Shown piece by piece: positions 25,226 through 36,691 of a stretch of 64,000 bases of DNA. A model generated the notes under the pieces. That model did no database searches, was not told the DNA's origin, and worked only from the letters and a program-made list of their open reading frames with translations. The position numbers and the translations under genes are program-made. Origin of the DNA: JAJFJD01 sp965228695 (lineage in GTDB: Bacteria > Pseudomonadota > Alphaproteobacteria > UBA8366); NCBI GenBank assembly GCA_965228695.1, contig CBDDIB010000002.1, positions 3,596,001-3,660,000 of the forward strand. The letters run 5' to 3'. The number at the start of each line of letters is the position of its first letter. Position 1 is the first letter of the stretch.

Positions 25226-26014
25226 TTACCGCCCGACAAAATTCGGCTTGCGCTTCTCCATGAACGCGGTACGGCCTTCCACGTAATCCGCGCTGTCGAA
25301 GCATTCATCGTAGAGCCGTTGGCACAGGTCGAGGTCCTGGTCCTCCGGGTCCTTGACGATTTCGCCGACGATCTGCTTGACCGAGCGGACGGTCAGCGGC
25401 GCGTTGCCGGAAATCGTCTCGGCGTAGTCGCGGACATAACTTTCCAACTCCGCCGCCGGGACGACCCGATTGGCCAGCCGCATCGCCTTCGCTTCCTCGG
25501 CGTTGAACCGCCGCGCGGTGTAGAAGATTTCCTTGGTCGCCGACGGGCCGACCAGGTCGACCAGCTTGCGGATATGGTTGTAGGCGTATCCAAGGCCCAG
25601 TTTCGCGGCCGGGACGCCGAATTGGGCGTCCTCGGAACAGATGCGCATGTCACAGCAGATCGCGATGCCGGTGCCGCCGCCGATGCAGTATCCGCGGATC
25701 ATCGCGATGGTCGGCTTCGGCGAGTTCATGACCGTGTCATACCCGCGGGTGACCGACTCGCCGTAGGCCGCGATCGCCGCCTCGGAGGCGCGCTCGTCCT
25801 CGAATTTCGAGATATCGGCACCCGCGACGAAGGCTTTCTCGCCGGCGCCTTTCAAGATGATCACGCGGACATCGTCATCCGCGTTGAAGCGATCGACGGC
25901 GTCCGCCAAGCCATCCCACATTTCCTGCGAGACGGCATTGTGCTTTTCCGGATTGTTGAAGGTGATCCACCCGATCGAGCCATCCTTCTCGGCGATCAGT
26001 TTTTTGCTGCTCAT
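25226..26014 (-). CDS. Enoyl-CoA hydratase/isomerase (crotonase) family protein, non-canonical active site
   Basis: 262 residues with the crotonase fold: the oxyanion loop AFVAGADISKF and RGYCIGGGTGIAICCD. Both hydratase acids are missing: where rat hydratase has Glu in GGGCE and QPE, this protein has Gly (G116) and Ala (A136). Simple syn-hydration of enoyl-CoA is therefore unlikely. The superfamily also contains isomerases, decarboxylases and hydrolases. Next to a class III CoA-transferase in the same orientation, 46 bp apart, suggesting a shared acyl-CoA pathway. Confidence 0.85.
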   Translation of the reverse strand: MSSKKLIAEKDGSIGWITFNNPEKHNAVSQEMWDGLADAVDRFNADDDVRVIILKGAGEKAFVAGADISKFEDERASEAAIAAYGESVTRGYDTVMNSPKPTIAMIRGYCIGGGTGIAICCDMRICSEDAQFGVPAAKLGLGYAYNHIRKLVDLVGPSATKEIFYTARRFNAEEAKAMRLANRVVPAAELESYVRDYAETISGNAPLTVRSVKQIVGEIVKDPEDQDLDLCQRLYDECFDSADYVEGRTAFMEKRKPNFVGR

Positions 26015-26060
26015 TCCTTAGCTCCCGTGCCGAATGCGGTCCGCGGAGGGACCGTGCGGC

Positions 26061-27254
26061 TCAAATTACGTTACGTTTCTGCAAATCCGCGATCTCATCG
26101 GCGGAGAACCCGAGATCGGACAGCACCTCGTCCGTGTGCTCGCCGCGTTCCGGCGGCGCCACCGCGAGGCTGCTCGGCGTGCGGCTCAAGCCGATCGCCT
26201 GGCCGACCAGCTCGATATCGCCGAGTTCGTCCGAATGCACCTGCTGCGCCATGCCGAGATGCTGGACCTGCGGGTCGGCGAACACCTGATCGATCGAGTA
26301 GATCGGCCCGGCCGGAACACCGGCCTCGTTGAACAGGTCGATCCATTCCGTGCTGCTCTTGGTCCGGGTGATGGCGTTGATCTCGTCGCTCAGCGCGTCG
26401 CGATGCTCCGACCGGGCCGCCGCCGTGTTGAACCGGTCGTCGCTCTGCCAGCGCTCCGCATCGACGGCGGTGCAGAAGCGATCCCAGATCGCCCCGCCGG
26501 CGACCGCGATGTTGATATGGCCGTCCGCCGTCTCGAACACGCCGGTCGGGATGCTGGTCGGGTGATTATTGCCCGCCTGCTTGGCGACATCCTTGGACAA
26601 GGTCCAACGCGCCGCCTGGAAATCGAGCATGAAGATCTGCGCCTGCAGCAGCGAGCTTTGCACCCATTGCCCCTTGCCGGACGCCTCGCGCTCCAGCAGC
26701 GCCACCATGATGCCATGGGCGCAGAGCAGGCCGGCGCACAGATCGGCGATGGGAATGCCGACCCGCATCGGACCTTCGCCGGGCGCGCCGGTGATCGACA
26801 TCAGGCCGCCCATACCCTGGGCGATCTGATCGAACCCCGGGCGGCCCTTATACGGACCGTCCTGCCCGAATCCGGAGATGCTGCCGAGGATGATCCCCGG
26901 ATTGACCGCAGCCAGCGAGTCATAATCGATACCGAGCCGATTCTTCACGTCCGGTCGGTAATTCTCGACCACGACATCGGCTTTTTCGACGAGTTTCTTG
27001 AACAACCCGATCCCATCCGGATCCTTCAGGTTCAGCGTGATTGCCCGCTTGTTGCGGTGCAGGTTCTGAAAATCGGGGCCGTGTCGGCTGCCGCCGAGCC
27101 CCTCGGCGGCGTCCAGGGCCGCGGGCAATTCGACTTTGATGACATTCGCGCCCCAGTCGGCCAACTGACGCACGCAGGTGGGGCCGGACCGGACTCGGGT
27201 CAGATCGAGCACGGTAAAGCGGGACAACGCCGATGAGGCGGGTTGATGGGGCAT
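26061..27254 (-). CDS. Class III CoA-transferase (CaiB/BaiF family)
   Basis: 397 residues, starting at the ATG of MPHQPAS. Family landmarks are VLDLTRVRSGPTCVRQLADW, GANVIKVE, NLKDPDG and the GFDQIAQ motif with the probable catalytic Asp142. It transfers CoA between an acyl-CoA and a free acid, substrate unknown. It is the upstream gene of a two-gene unit with the crotonase. Confidence 0.9.
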   Translation of the reverse strand: MPHQPASSALSRFTVLDLTRVRSGPTCVRQLADWGANVIKVELPAALDAAEGLGGSRHGPDFQNLHRNKRAITLNLKDPDGIGLFKKLVEKADVVVENYRPDVKNRLGIDYDSLAAVNPGIILGSISGFGQDGPYKGRPGFDQIAQGMGGLMSITGAPGEGPMRVGIPIADLCAGLLCAHGIMVALLEREASGKGQWVQSSLLQAQIFMLDFQAARWTLSKDVAKQAGNNHPTSIPTGVFETADGHINIAVAGGAIWDRFCTAVDAERWQSDDRFNTAAARSEHRDALSDEINAITRTKSSTEWIDLFNEAGVPAGPIYSIDQVFADPQVQHLGMAQQVHSDELGDIELVGQAIGLSRTPSSLAVAPPERGEHTDEVLSDLGFSADEIADLQKRNVI

Positions 27255-27554
27255 ATACTGATTCCCTTGGTCGATAGTGTGGCCGTTTGTCGCGAAGAAG
27301 CGCTTTTGTTCCGGCTTAGTAGAGACTTGACTGCCTTGTATCACGGGCCGGGACCACATGCCTAGCCACCCGACGGCATCGAATCGCATCTCTGGCTATC
27401 CGCTTGTTGCGCCAGCCGGTTCGATATGGTGGAGTGAAAAGGATGCTCCGCACAACCCCTGCGGAGGGTCGTTCGCGGAGGCTGAACTGGCTGAATAAAA
27501 CTGATTTAATAAGACTGGCTAAAAAGAAGAACTGGGAAGGGGGGCGGAGACTGT

Positions 27555-28469
27555 ATGGAGTATTTCCTCCAGCAGCTCATTAACGGCGTAACGCTGGGGG
27601 CAATTTATGGTCTGATCGCCATCGGGTACACGATGGTGTATGGCATCATCGGCATGATTAATTTCGCGCACGGCGAAATATTCATGATCGGCGCCTTTGT
27701 CTCCCTGATCGCATTCCTGCTCATGGCATTGGTCGGCATCACCTGGATCCCGCTGGCGCTGTTGCTCGTTCTGCTGATCGCCATGGTTTTCACGTCGGTC
27801 TACGGCTGGACGGTCGAGCGGCTGGCGTACAGGCCCTTGCGCGGGTCCTTTCGTCTGGCCCCGCTGATCTCGGCGATCGGCATGTCGATCTTCCTGCAGA
27901 ACTACGTTCAGATTTTACAAGGCGCGCGGGTCAAACCGCTGCAGCCGGTCGTCGACGGCGGCTTCAATGTCATGCAACGGGGCGATTTCATCGTCTCGCT
28001 TAGTTATCTGCAAATCATCATCGTCACGGTGACCGTGATCCTGATGGCGTCCTTTTCGTTGCTGATCGCGCGCACTTCGCTCGGCCGGGCGCAACGCGCC
28101 TGCGAACAGGACCGTACCATGGCGGCGCTGCTCGGCATCAACGTCGATCGCACGATTTCCCTGACCTTCGTCATGGGCGCGGCGCTGGCCGCGGTCGCGG
28201 GGTTGATGTTCGTGCTGTATTACGGCGTGATCGATTTCTATATCGGATTTCTCGCGGGGATTAAGGCTTTTACGGCCGCCGTCCTGGGCGGTATCGGGTC
28301 GCTGCCGGGCGCGATGCTCGGCGGGCTTTTGATCGGCCTGATCGAGACTTTCTGGTCGGCCTATTTCACCGTCGAGTACAAGGACGTCGCAGCCTTCTCG
28401 ATTCTGGTTCTGGTGCTGATCTTCCGGCCGACGGGCCTCCTCGGCAAACCCGAGATCGAGAAGGTCTGA
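27555..28469 (+). CDS. livH: Branched-chain amino acid ABC transporter permease LivH
   Basis: 304 residues, eight or so membrane spans, beginning MEYFLQQLINGVTLGAIYGL as usual for LivH. It forms the inner-membrane channel with LivM. The 300-bp region upstream, divergent from the CoA-transferase gene, holds an A-rich stretch and a small hairpin (CTCCGCA...TGCGGAG, 27446-27466) but no further gene. First gene of livHMGF-DUF6867-livK. Confidence 0.95.
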   Translation: MEYFLQQLINGVTLGAIYGLIAIGYTMVYGIIGMINFAHGEIFMIGAFVSLIAFLLMALVGITWIPLALLLVLLIAMVFTSVYGWTVERLAYRPLRGSFRLAPLISAIGMSIFLQNYVQILQGARVKPLQPVVDGGFNVMQRGDFIVSLSYLQIIIVTVTVILMASFSLLIARTSLGRAQRACEQDRTMAALLGINVDRTISLTFVMGAALAAVAGLMFVLYYGVIDFYIGFLAGIKAFTAAVLGGIGSLPGAMLGGLLIGLIETFWSAYFTVEYKDVAAFSILVLVLIFRPTGLLGKPEIEKV

Positions 28470-28474
28470 TCGGG

Positions 28475-29805
<1,331 letters not shown>

Positions 29806-29809
<4 letters not shown>

Positions 29810-30723
29810 GTGTGGACATGGGCATGATTGCGGAACAATCGGTCGATGCGAGCGCACCGCTGCTCAACGTGGAACACTTGACCATGCGGTTCGGCGGCTT
29901 GGTGGCCGTCAACGACGTCTCCTTCGCCGCGAAGCATAACGAGATCACGGCGATTATCGGTCCCAACGGCGCCGGGAAAACCACGGTGTTCAACTGCCTG
30001 ACCGGGTTCTACAGCCCGACTGTCGGCCAACTGACGCTGAGTGCCCGAAATTCGACCTACCTGCTGGAACGGATGGAAGGGTATCTGATAACGCAAAAGG
30101 CCCATGTCGCCCGGACCTTCCAGAATATCCGCCTTTTCCCGCAGATGAGCGCGCTGGAGAATCTGCTGGTCGCGCAACACAACAAGCTGATGCGCTCCTC
30201 CGGCATGAGCTTCCTCGGGTTGCTCGGCTTTCCCGGGTACCGAAAAGCGGAAGCCGCCGCGGTCGACGTCGCGCGGTATTGGCTCGACCGGGTGAACCTG
30301 ACCGACCGCGCCGATACCGACGCCGGCAATCTGGCCTATGGCGAGCAGCGCAAACTGGAGATCGCGCGGGCCATGTGCACAGACCCGGTGCTGCTCTGCC
30401 TCGACGAGCCGGCGGCGGGACTGAACCCCATCGAATCGCTCGAGTTGAACGAGTTGCTATTGTTCATCCGCGACGAGCACAAGATCGGCGTGCTGCTGAT
30501 CGAGCACGACATGACCGTTGTGATGGAAATCTCCGACCACATCATCGTATTGGACTATGGCCGGAAGATATCCGACGGCACCCCCGAATTCGTACGGAAT
30601 GATCCCGCCGTCATCCGCGCCTATCTCGGCGAGGAGGAGGACGACGAGCTTCCGCCCGAAGTCGCCGCCGATTTGGCGGCCGAAAAAGGAACAGACGAGG
30701 GAGGGGCCAAAGACCCGGCCTGA
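29806..30723 (+). CDS. livG: Branched-chain amino acid ABC transporter ATP-binding protein LivG
   Basis: 305 residues. Walker A GPNGAGKTT (52-60), signature LAYGEQRKLEIARAM, Walker B VLLCLDEPAAGLNP and the switch histidine in LLIEHDM. An acidic extension follows from about residue 270 (EEEDDELPPE). Overlaps livM by 4 bp. Pairs with LivF to drive transport. Confidence 0.95.
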
Positions 30724-30745
30724 TCGGCCCGGTCCGCCATACTGC

Positions 30746-31462
30746 ATGACCCTGCTCTCCGTTTCCGGCGTCCATACCTTCTACGGCAACATCGAAGCGC
30801 TGCGCGGCGTCGACCTGACGGTGAACAAAGGCGAGATCGTCACCCTGATCGGCGCGAACGGGGCCGGGAAATCGACCCTGCTGATGACCGTCTGCGGCAA
30901 TCCGCGGCCCACGCGGGGAAGCGTTCAGTTCGACGGCCAGGACATCACCGGCAGCGCCACCTTCGATATCATCCGGCGCGGCATCGCCCATTCGCCGGAA
31001 GGGCGGCGCATCTTTCCGCGCATGTCGGTCCTCGAAAACCTGCAGATGGGCGCCATTACCGGCAATCCCGAGCATTTCGACGGCGATCTCGAGATCGTCT
31101 ACGAGATGTTTCCGATCCTGAAGGAACGGCAGGATCAGCGTGGCGGTACGCTCTCGGGCGGCGAACAGCAGATGTTGGCGATCGGCCGCGCGTTGATGGC
31201 CAGGCCGCGGCTGCTGTTGCTCGACGAGCCCTCACTCGGGCTGGCCCCGTTGGTGGTGAAGCAAATCTTCAATGTCATCCGCGACATCAACGAACGGCAG
31301 TCGATGACCATCTTCCTGGTCGAACAGAACGCCTTCCATGCCCTCAACCTGGCGCACCGCGCCTATGTCATGGTGAACGGCAGGATTACTTTACAAGGAA
31401 CCGGGCAGGAATTGTTGGCGAACCGCGAAGTGCGTGCCGCTTATCTGGAGGGTGGACATTGA
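30746..31462 (+). CDS. livF: Branched-chain amino acid ABC transporter ATP-binding protein LivF
   Basis: 238 residues. Walker A GANGAGKS (36-43), signature LSGGEQQMLAIGRALM, Walker B LLLLDEPSLGLAP, and EQNAFHALNLAHRAYVM after the switch. Full family length, start at 30746, 22 bp after livG. Confidence 0.95.
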   Translation: MTLLSVSGVHTFYGNIEALRGVDLTVNKGEIVTLIGANGAGKSTLLMTVCGNPRPTRGSVQFDGQDITGSATFDIIRRGIAHSPEGRRIFPRMSVLENLQMGAITGNPEHFDGDLEIVYEMFPILKERQDQRGGTLSGGEQQMLAIGRALMARPRLLLLDEPSLGLAPLVVKQIFNVIRDINERQSMTIFLVEQNAFHALNLAHRAYVMVNGRITLQGTGQELLANREVRAAYLEGGH

Positions 31463-31502
31463 TGAGCATCGGCCAAATGACGACAAGGGGATCATGTAGC
31501 GC

Positions 31503-31832
31503 ATGAGCTGGGCCGTCTATATTGGCGTCACGATTATTCTTTTCGGGTTCGCCGCCTTCATGACCGGGCAAGCGTTGGCGACGACCTGGCGAAAGCCGGG
31601 CTGGGTCGTGTTCTATATGCTGTTGCTCACCTTGGCGGACCGGTTCATCGTTTGGTCGCTGTTCGGCGGCGATCTGCTTTCACCCGCCGGGTATGCCGTC
31701 GACGCCGCCACGCTCACGATCATCGGTCTCGGCGCCTACCGAATGACCGTCGCACGCAAGATGGTCCAGCAATACCCCTGGCTTTATCGCCGACGCGGCC
31801 CGTTCGGATGGCGGCGTCTCGGCGAGGAATAA
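31503..31832 (+). CDS. DUF6867 family membrane protein in liv operon
   Basis: 109 residues with two or three hydrophobic spans (about 5-25, 37-55 and 66-82) and a basic C-terminus WLYRRRGPFGWRRLGEE. DUF6867 proteins are commonly found inside alphaproteobacterial liv operons between livF and livK, of unknown role; perhaps an accessory for transporter assembly. No catalytic residues. Confidence 0.8.
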   Translation: MSWAVYIGVTIILFGFAAFMTGQALATTWRKPGWVVFYMLLLTLADRFIVWSLFGGDLLSPAGYAVDAATLTIIGLGAYRMTVARKMVQQYPWLYRRRGPFGWRRLGEE

Positions 31833-31959
31833 AGCGCATATCCGCAAAAATTAATTGATGCCGGGCGTCCCAATGTTAGAGTTTTACCTACTTGGATAGC
31901 CCCGTCCGGTTGCAATTGAATGTTCGATAATTCAACGACGTAGCAAGGAGTTCTCCCAC

Positions 31960-33057
31960 ATGGGTAAGCTATTGATTACAGCGGCCGCTGCCGCGCTGGC
32001 GTTTGGCATGTCAGCGGCAAAGGCGGACATCACGATCGCGGTCGTCGGCCCAATGACGGGCCAATACGCCAGCTTCGGCGCCCAGATGAAGGCGGGCGCG
32101 GAACAAGCCGTCGCCGACCTCAACAAGAAGGGCGGGGTGCTGGGCCAGAAGATCAAGCTTCTGGTCGGCGATGACGCCTGCGATCCGAAACAGGCGGTCG
32201 CCGTTGCCAACCAGATGGTCGGCAAGGGGGTGACGCTCATCGCCGGGCATTTCTGCTCCGGTTCCTCGATTCCGGCCTCGAAGGTCTACGAGGAAGAGGG
32301 CGTTTTGCAAATTTCGCCCGCGTCCACCAACCCGAAGCTGACGGAAGAGGGCGGTGACAACGTCTTCCGCGTCTGCGGCCGCGACGACCAGCAGGGCGAC
32401 ATCGCCGGCAAGTTCCTCGCCAAGCAGTTCAAGGGCAAGAAGGTCGCCATCGTTCACGACAAGACCGCCTACGGCAAAGGACTCGCGGACGAAACCCGCA
32501 AAACCCTGAAGGCGCAAGGCGTGACCGAGGCGATGTACGAAGCCTACAGCGCGGGCGAGAAGGACTATTCGGCGCTCGTGTCCAAGCTGAAGGGCGCATC
32601 GATCGACGTTCTGTATGTCGGCGGGTATCACACCGAAGCCGGCTTGATCGTCCGCCAGATGCGCAGCCAGGGCATGAAGACCCGACTTGTATCCGGCGAC
32701 GCATTGGTGACCAACGAGTATTGGGACATCACCGGCAACGCCGGCGAGGGCACGCTGATGACCTTCAGCCCGGATCCCCGGAAAAACCCGGCCGCAGCCG
32801 ACGCGGTCAAGGCGTTCCGCGCCAAGAATATCGAACCGGAAGGCTATGTCCTTTACACGTACGGCGCCATCCAGGCCTGGAAACAGGCGACCGAGAAGGC
32901 CGGCAACACCAAGCTCAACAGTGTAATCAAGAATCTCCGCTCCATGGAGTTCGACACCGTGCTCGGTAAGATCGGGTTTGATAAAAAGGGTGACGTGACG
33001 GCACCCGGTTATGTCATGTATGAGTGGAAGAACGGGAAATACGACTACTTCCAATAA
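31960..33057 (+). CDS. livK: Branched-chain amino acid ABC transporter substrate-binding protein LivK
   Basis: 365 residues. Signal peptide to about residue 22 (ending MSAAKA), then DITIAVVGPMTGQYASFGAQ and a bilobal periplasmic-binding fold with two cysteines (DDACDP and HFCSGSS) that likely form the family disulfide. Periplasmic, supplies ligand to LivHMGF. Ligand may be branched-chain amino acids or a related amide or aromatic acid; the binding residues cannot be assigned from sequence alone. Confidence 0.92.
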   Translation: MGKLLITAAAAALAFGMSAAKADITIAVVGPMTGQYASFGAQMKAGAEQAVADLNKKGGVLGQKIKLLVGDDACDPKQAVAVANQMVGKGVTLIAGHFCSGSSIPASKVYEEEGVLQISPASTNPKLTEEGGDNVFRVCGRDDQQGDIAGKFLAKQFKGKKVAIVHDKTAYGKGLADETRKTLKAQGVTEAMYEAYSAGEKDYSALVSKLKGASIDVLYVGGYHTEAGLIVRQMRSQGMKTRLVSGDALVTNEYWDITGNAGEGTLMTFSPDPRKNPAAADAVKAFRAKNIEPEGYVLYTYGAIQAWKQATEKAGNTKLNSVIKNLRSMEFDTVLGKIGFDKKGDVTAPGYVMYEWKNGKYDYFQ

Positions 33058-33102
33058 GTCGAACGCCCCGTCGTCCTCTCAACGACTAAATGGCATTCGT
33101 TC

Positions 33103-34386
33103 ATGCAGAGCTTGTCCGCGACCCCTGAAGACCCATCCAAAGTCGACAGCAGCGCGGGCAAGCCGCATGGACTCCGAAGACCGCTCGGCCTTCTGGCCGG
33201 GCTTTTCTTCGGCATTTCGGCGCTGGGCGCACACGCCCAAACGCCGCAGAAGCCGGCCCCGGATCCGGCCTTTACCGCCTGGGTTTCCGAACTCCGCAAG
33301 GAAGCGCTCAGCAAGGGTATTTCCGATGCCACGCTCGACAGCGCGCTGACCGGCATTACGCCGATAGAGCGCATCATCGAACTCGACCGCCGGCAGCCGG
33401 AATTCACGCAAACCTTCTGGCGTTATCTGGACTTGCGAGTGAACGAGAAACGAATCACCCGCGGCAAGGCGTTGCTGGTGCAGCACGCGGATTTGCTCAA
33501 GGCCGTCGAAGCGAAATACAAGGTCCAGCCGCGGTTCCTCGTTGCGTTCTGGGGCCTTGAGAGCAATTTCGGCGATCATTTCGGCGGTTACCCTGTCGTG
33601 CAAGCGGTCGCGACGCTCGCCTACGACCCCCGCCGCAGCCGCTTCTTCCGCAGCCAATTGCTCGACGCGTTGCGTATCCTCGACCGCGGCGACATCACCG
33701 CCGGCAAGATGCGCGGCTCCTGGGCCGGTGCGATGGGCCATCTCCAATTCATCCCGTCGACATTCGTCCGATACGCGGTCGATGAAGACGGCGACGGACG
33801 GCGGGATATCTGGAACAGTCTGCCGGACGTCTTCGGGTCCGCCGCGAACTACCTGTCCCGAATCGGATGGCGCGGCGACGAGACATGGGGACGGGAGGTT
33901 CGGCTGCCCGAGGGGTTCGACGTACAGCTCGCCTCGCTGCGCACGAAGAAATCCCTCGGCGAATGGCAGGCGCTCGGCATCCGCACGATGGACGGCGAGC
34001 CCTTGCCGGAGAAAGACATCGCCGGCTCCATCGTCCTGCCGCAAGGCCACCAGGGACCGGCCTTCATCGTCTACAACAACTTCCGCCGAATCCTGAATTG
34101 GAATCGGTCGATCCTGTACGCCGTTTCCGTCGGCCACCTGGCGGACCGCCTCGTGGGGCAGGGGCCGCTGCAAAGCGTCCGCCCGGCCAGCGAAACACCG
34201 CTCAGCCGCGACATGATCCGGGAAATGCAGCAACTCCTCGCCGCCCGCGGCTACGACGTGGGCACGCCGGACGGTGTGGTCGGCCCGATGACCCGGGCGG
34301 CGTTGCGCGCCTTCCAGAAGGCCATGAAGCTGCCGCCCGACGGCTTCCCCACGATCGATTTATTAACCCAATTGAGGGGCGGCTAG
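33103..34386 (+). CDS. Lytic murein transglycosylase B family
   Basis: 427 residues. A signal-like segment at about 28-46 is preceded by an unusually long N-terminus. The SLT-type MltB domain has catalytic E153 in WGLESNFGD; a C-terminal peptidoglycan-binding domain (about 365-425) carries YDVGTPDGVVGPMTRAALRA. Cleaves glycan strands with 1,6-anhydro product in the periplasm. First of three envelope genes with rlpA and dac. Confidence 0.92.
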   Translation: MQSLSATPEDPSKVDSSAGKPHGLRRPLGLLAGLFFGISALGAHAQTPQKPAPDPAFTAWVSELRKEALSKGISDATLDSALTGITPIERIIELDRRQPEFTQTFWRYLDLRVNEKRITRGKALLVQHADLLKAVEAKYKVQPRFLVAFWGLESNFGDHFGGYPVVQAVATLAYDPRRSRFFRSQLLDALRILDRGDITAGKMRGSWAGAMGHLQFIPSTFVRYAVDEDGDGRRDIWNSLPDVFGSAANYLSRIGWRGDETWGREVRLPEGFDVQLASLRTKKSLGEWQALGIRTMDGEPLPEKDIAGSIVLPQGHQGPAFIVYNNFRRILNWNRSILYAVSVGHLADRLVGQGPLQSVRPASETPLSRDMIREMQQLLAARGYDVGTPDGVVGPMTRAALRAFQKAMKLPPDGFPTIDLLTQLRGG

Positions 34387-34438
34387 CCACACGCCGGTTG
34401 ATATCCGGCGGCATCCCTATTATCAACATGCGGTGTTC

Positions 34439-35443
34439 ATGATGGATAGCTGTCACAAGATCGTCCATGGTCGCTCATCGCGGCCGATCCGAACCGCATG
34501 TGCGGCCGTTTGCGCCTGCGCCCTTCTGGCGGGGTGCGCCGAAACCGAATTCGTCGCCAGTTCGGTCAAATCGCTCGGGGTCGGCTCCGACTCCGGGAAC
34601 GGCCGATACAAGGTCGGCAAGCCGTACCGTATCAACGGGACACTGTACGTTCCGCTGGTCGACTACAATTATTCCGAAACCGGCATCGCCTCATGGTATG
34701 GGCCGGATTTCCACGGCAACGATACGGCGAATGGCGAGATTTTCGACATGAACGAAATCAGCGCCGCGCACCGGACCTTGCCGTTGCCCAGCATGGTTCG
34801 GGTGACGAATCTGAAGAACGGCCGCACCCTCAACGTGCGGGTCAACGACCGGGGGCCCTTCGCGCGCGGGCGGATCATCGACATGTCGCGCCGGGGCGCG
34901 CAGTTGCTCGGCTTCGAGCGCAACGGCACCGCGCCGGTGCGGGTGGAAATCCTGGCCTATGAAAGCCGCAAGCTGGCCGGCGAACTGCCGGGCGCGGTCG
35001 CCCGGGCGGACAAGCATCCCGTGCCCAACGCCGCGCCCCGGGTCGCGGTGACCAGCAAGCCGCTGGCCCCGCCGCCGGGTGCGCGCACCGCGCCGCCGCC
35101 GAACCCGAATCATCAGATCGCCACGACGACCCGCCCGCCGAGGCGGCACACCCGTCCGCCGGCGCCGTTGGAGAAGGTTGACGGCCAGGTCAGCCGTGTC
35201 CCGGTTGCGAAGACACCGACCGTCTTCGTCCAGGCCGGAGCGTTCTCGCAATACGCGAACGCCCATCGCCTGCAGGTCATGCTGAACGGGTTGGCGCCCA
35301 CGGCGATCACCCAAAAGGAAGGCGCGCAATCCCGCATGTTCCGGGTTCGGCTCGGTCCCGTGGGCACGGTCGAGGAAGCTGACGCGCTGCTGGCGCGGGT
35401 CGTGGCGTCCGGGCTGCCCAATGCCCGTATCGTCGTCGATTAG
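34439..35443 (+). CDS. rlpA: RlpA family septal lytic transglycosylase
   Basis: About 334 residues. A lipobox-like CACALLAGCAETEF gives a lipoprotein signal. The double-psi beta-barrel domain (about 80-165) shows GIASWYGPDFHGNDTANGE, then RVTNLKNGRTLNVRVNDRGP. A Pro-rich linker leads to a C-terminal SPOR domain (about 260-330, VFVQAGAFSQYANAHRL) for denuded septal peptidoglycan. Several in-frame starts exist (GTG 34433, ATG 34439, 34442). Confidence 0.93.
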   Translation: MMDSCHKIVHGRSSRPIRTACAAVCACALLAGCAETEFVASSVKSLGVGSDSGNGRYKVGKPYRINGTLYVPLVDYNYSETGIASWYGPDFHGNDTANGEIFDMNEISAAHRTLPLPSMVRVTNLKNGRTLNVRVNDRGPFARGRIIDMSRRGAQLLGFERNGTAPVRVEILAYESRKLAGELPGAVARADKHPVPNAAPRVAVTSKPLAPPPGARTAPPPNPNHQIATTTRPPRRHTRPPAPLEKVDGQVSRVPVAKTPTVFVQAGAFSQYANAHRLQVMLNGLAPTAITQKEGAQSRMFRVRLGPVGTVEEADALLARVVASGLPNARIVVD

Positions 35444-35515
35444 CGGCACCGCCATATTTTCGGCCTAAACACGTCCTATAGCGGCGTCGGAAGAACCAAG
35501 GCAGGAACCATAGAA

Positions 35516-36676
35516 ATGCGCAGAAATGCAGTCCACGCGGCCCTCATAGCGTTTTTCGCCATTGTCGCCATCGTCGCAGTCCTGTTCGCGCCGTTGACGG
35601 CCCAGGCGGCATTCGAGACCCGGGCCAAGCAGGTGATCATCTTGGATTATGCGACCGGCGCGGAACTCTACGCCAAGGACGCCGACGTCCCGATGCACCC
35701 CGCGTCGATGACTAAGATGATGACCGTCTACATGCTGTTCGACCGGCTGAAAACCGGCAGCATCTCGCTCGAGGATACGTTGCCGGTCAGCAAGAAGGCG
35801 TGGCGGAAGAAGGGCTCGAAGATGTTCGTCGAGGTGGGCAAGCGCATCAAGGTCGAAGACCTGATCCGCGGCATCGTCGTGCAGTCGGGCAACGACGCCT
35901 CGATCGTGGTGGCCGAAGGGCTCGCCGGCAGCGAGGAAGCCTTCGCCGAGCAGATGACCAAGAAGGCCCGCGAGCTGGGCATGAACAACACCACGTTCCG
36001 CAACGCATCCGGCTGGCCGGACCCGGACCACGTCACCACGGCGCGCGACCTGGCGATTCTGGCGATGGCGACGATCCGCGATTTTCCCGAGTATTATCCC
36101 TATTACGCGGAACGGTCCTTCACCTTCAGCAAGATCAAGCAAGGCAACCGGAACCCACTATTGTATCGCAACATGGGCGCCGACGGCCTTAAGACAGGTC
36201 ATACCGAAGAGGCCGGCTATGGGCTGACCGCGTCGGCGAAGCGCGGCGAACGGCGGCTGGTACTGGTCGCGCACGGCATGGCGTCGGTCCGCGAGCGCTC
36301 GCAGGAAACGCAACGGCTGCTCGACTGGGCGTTCCGCGAATTCAACGCCTATCCGCTGTTCAAGAGCGGCGATGCGGTCGCCGAGGCCAAGGTCTGGCTC
36401 GGCGCGGAAGACCGTGTCCCGCTGTTGATCGAGAAGGACGTCGTCGCGGTGATGAAGCGCAGCGCGCGCAAATCCATGAAGGTTTCGGCCCAGTTCGAGG
36501 AGCCGGTTGCCGCGCCGATCAGGAAGGGCGCGAAGATCGGCAGCCTGAAGGTCACCGCACCGGATATGCCGCCGATCGAATACCCGCTCTTCGCCGGCAA
36601 GGACGTCGAACCGCTCGGCATGTTCGGCCGCTTGAAGGCCGCGATCGCATATCTGGTATGGGATTCGGGATCGTAA
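35516..36676 (+). CDS. D-alanyl-D-alanine carboxypeptidase (PBP5/6 type)
   Basis: 386 residues. Signal peptide to about 31; SxxK at S64/K67 (SMTK), SxN at S124-N126 (SGN) and KTG at K226-G228 (LKTGHT) form the active site. A C-terminal PBP5-like domain (about 285-380) follows and ends in an amphipathic membrane-associating segment. Trims pentapeptide stems. Same strand as rlpA and the transglycosylase. Confidence 0.95.
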   Translation: MRRNAVHAALIAFFAIVAIVAVLFAPLTAQAAFETRAKQVIILDYATGAELYAKDADVPMHPASMTKMMTVYMLFDRLKTGSISLEDTLPVSKKAWRKKGSKMFVEVGKRIKVEDLIRGIVVQSGNDASIVVAEGLAGSEEAFAEQMTKKARELGMNNTTFRNASGWPDPDHVTTARDLAILAMATIRDFPEYYPYYAERSFTFSKIKQGNRNPLLYRNMGADGLKTGHTEEAGYGLTASAKRGERRLVLVAHGMASVRERSQETQRLLDWAFREFNAYPLFKSGDAVAEAKVWLGAEDRVPLLIEKDVVAVMKRSARKSMKVSAQFEEPVAAPIRKGAKIGSLKVTAPDMPPIEYPLFAGKDVEPLGMFGRLKAAIAYLVWDSGS

Positions 36677-36691
36677 GCGTAGAATGCCGAC

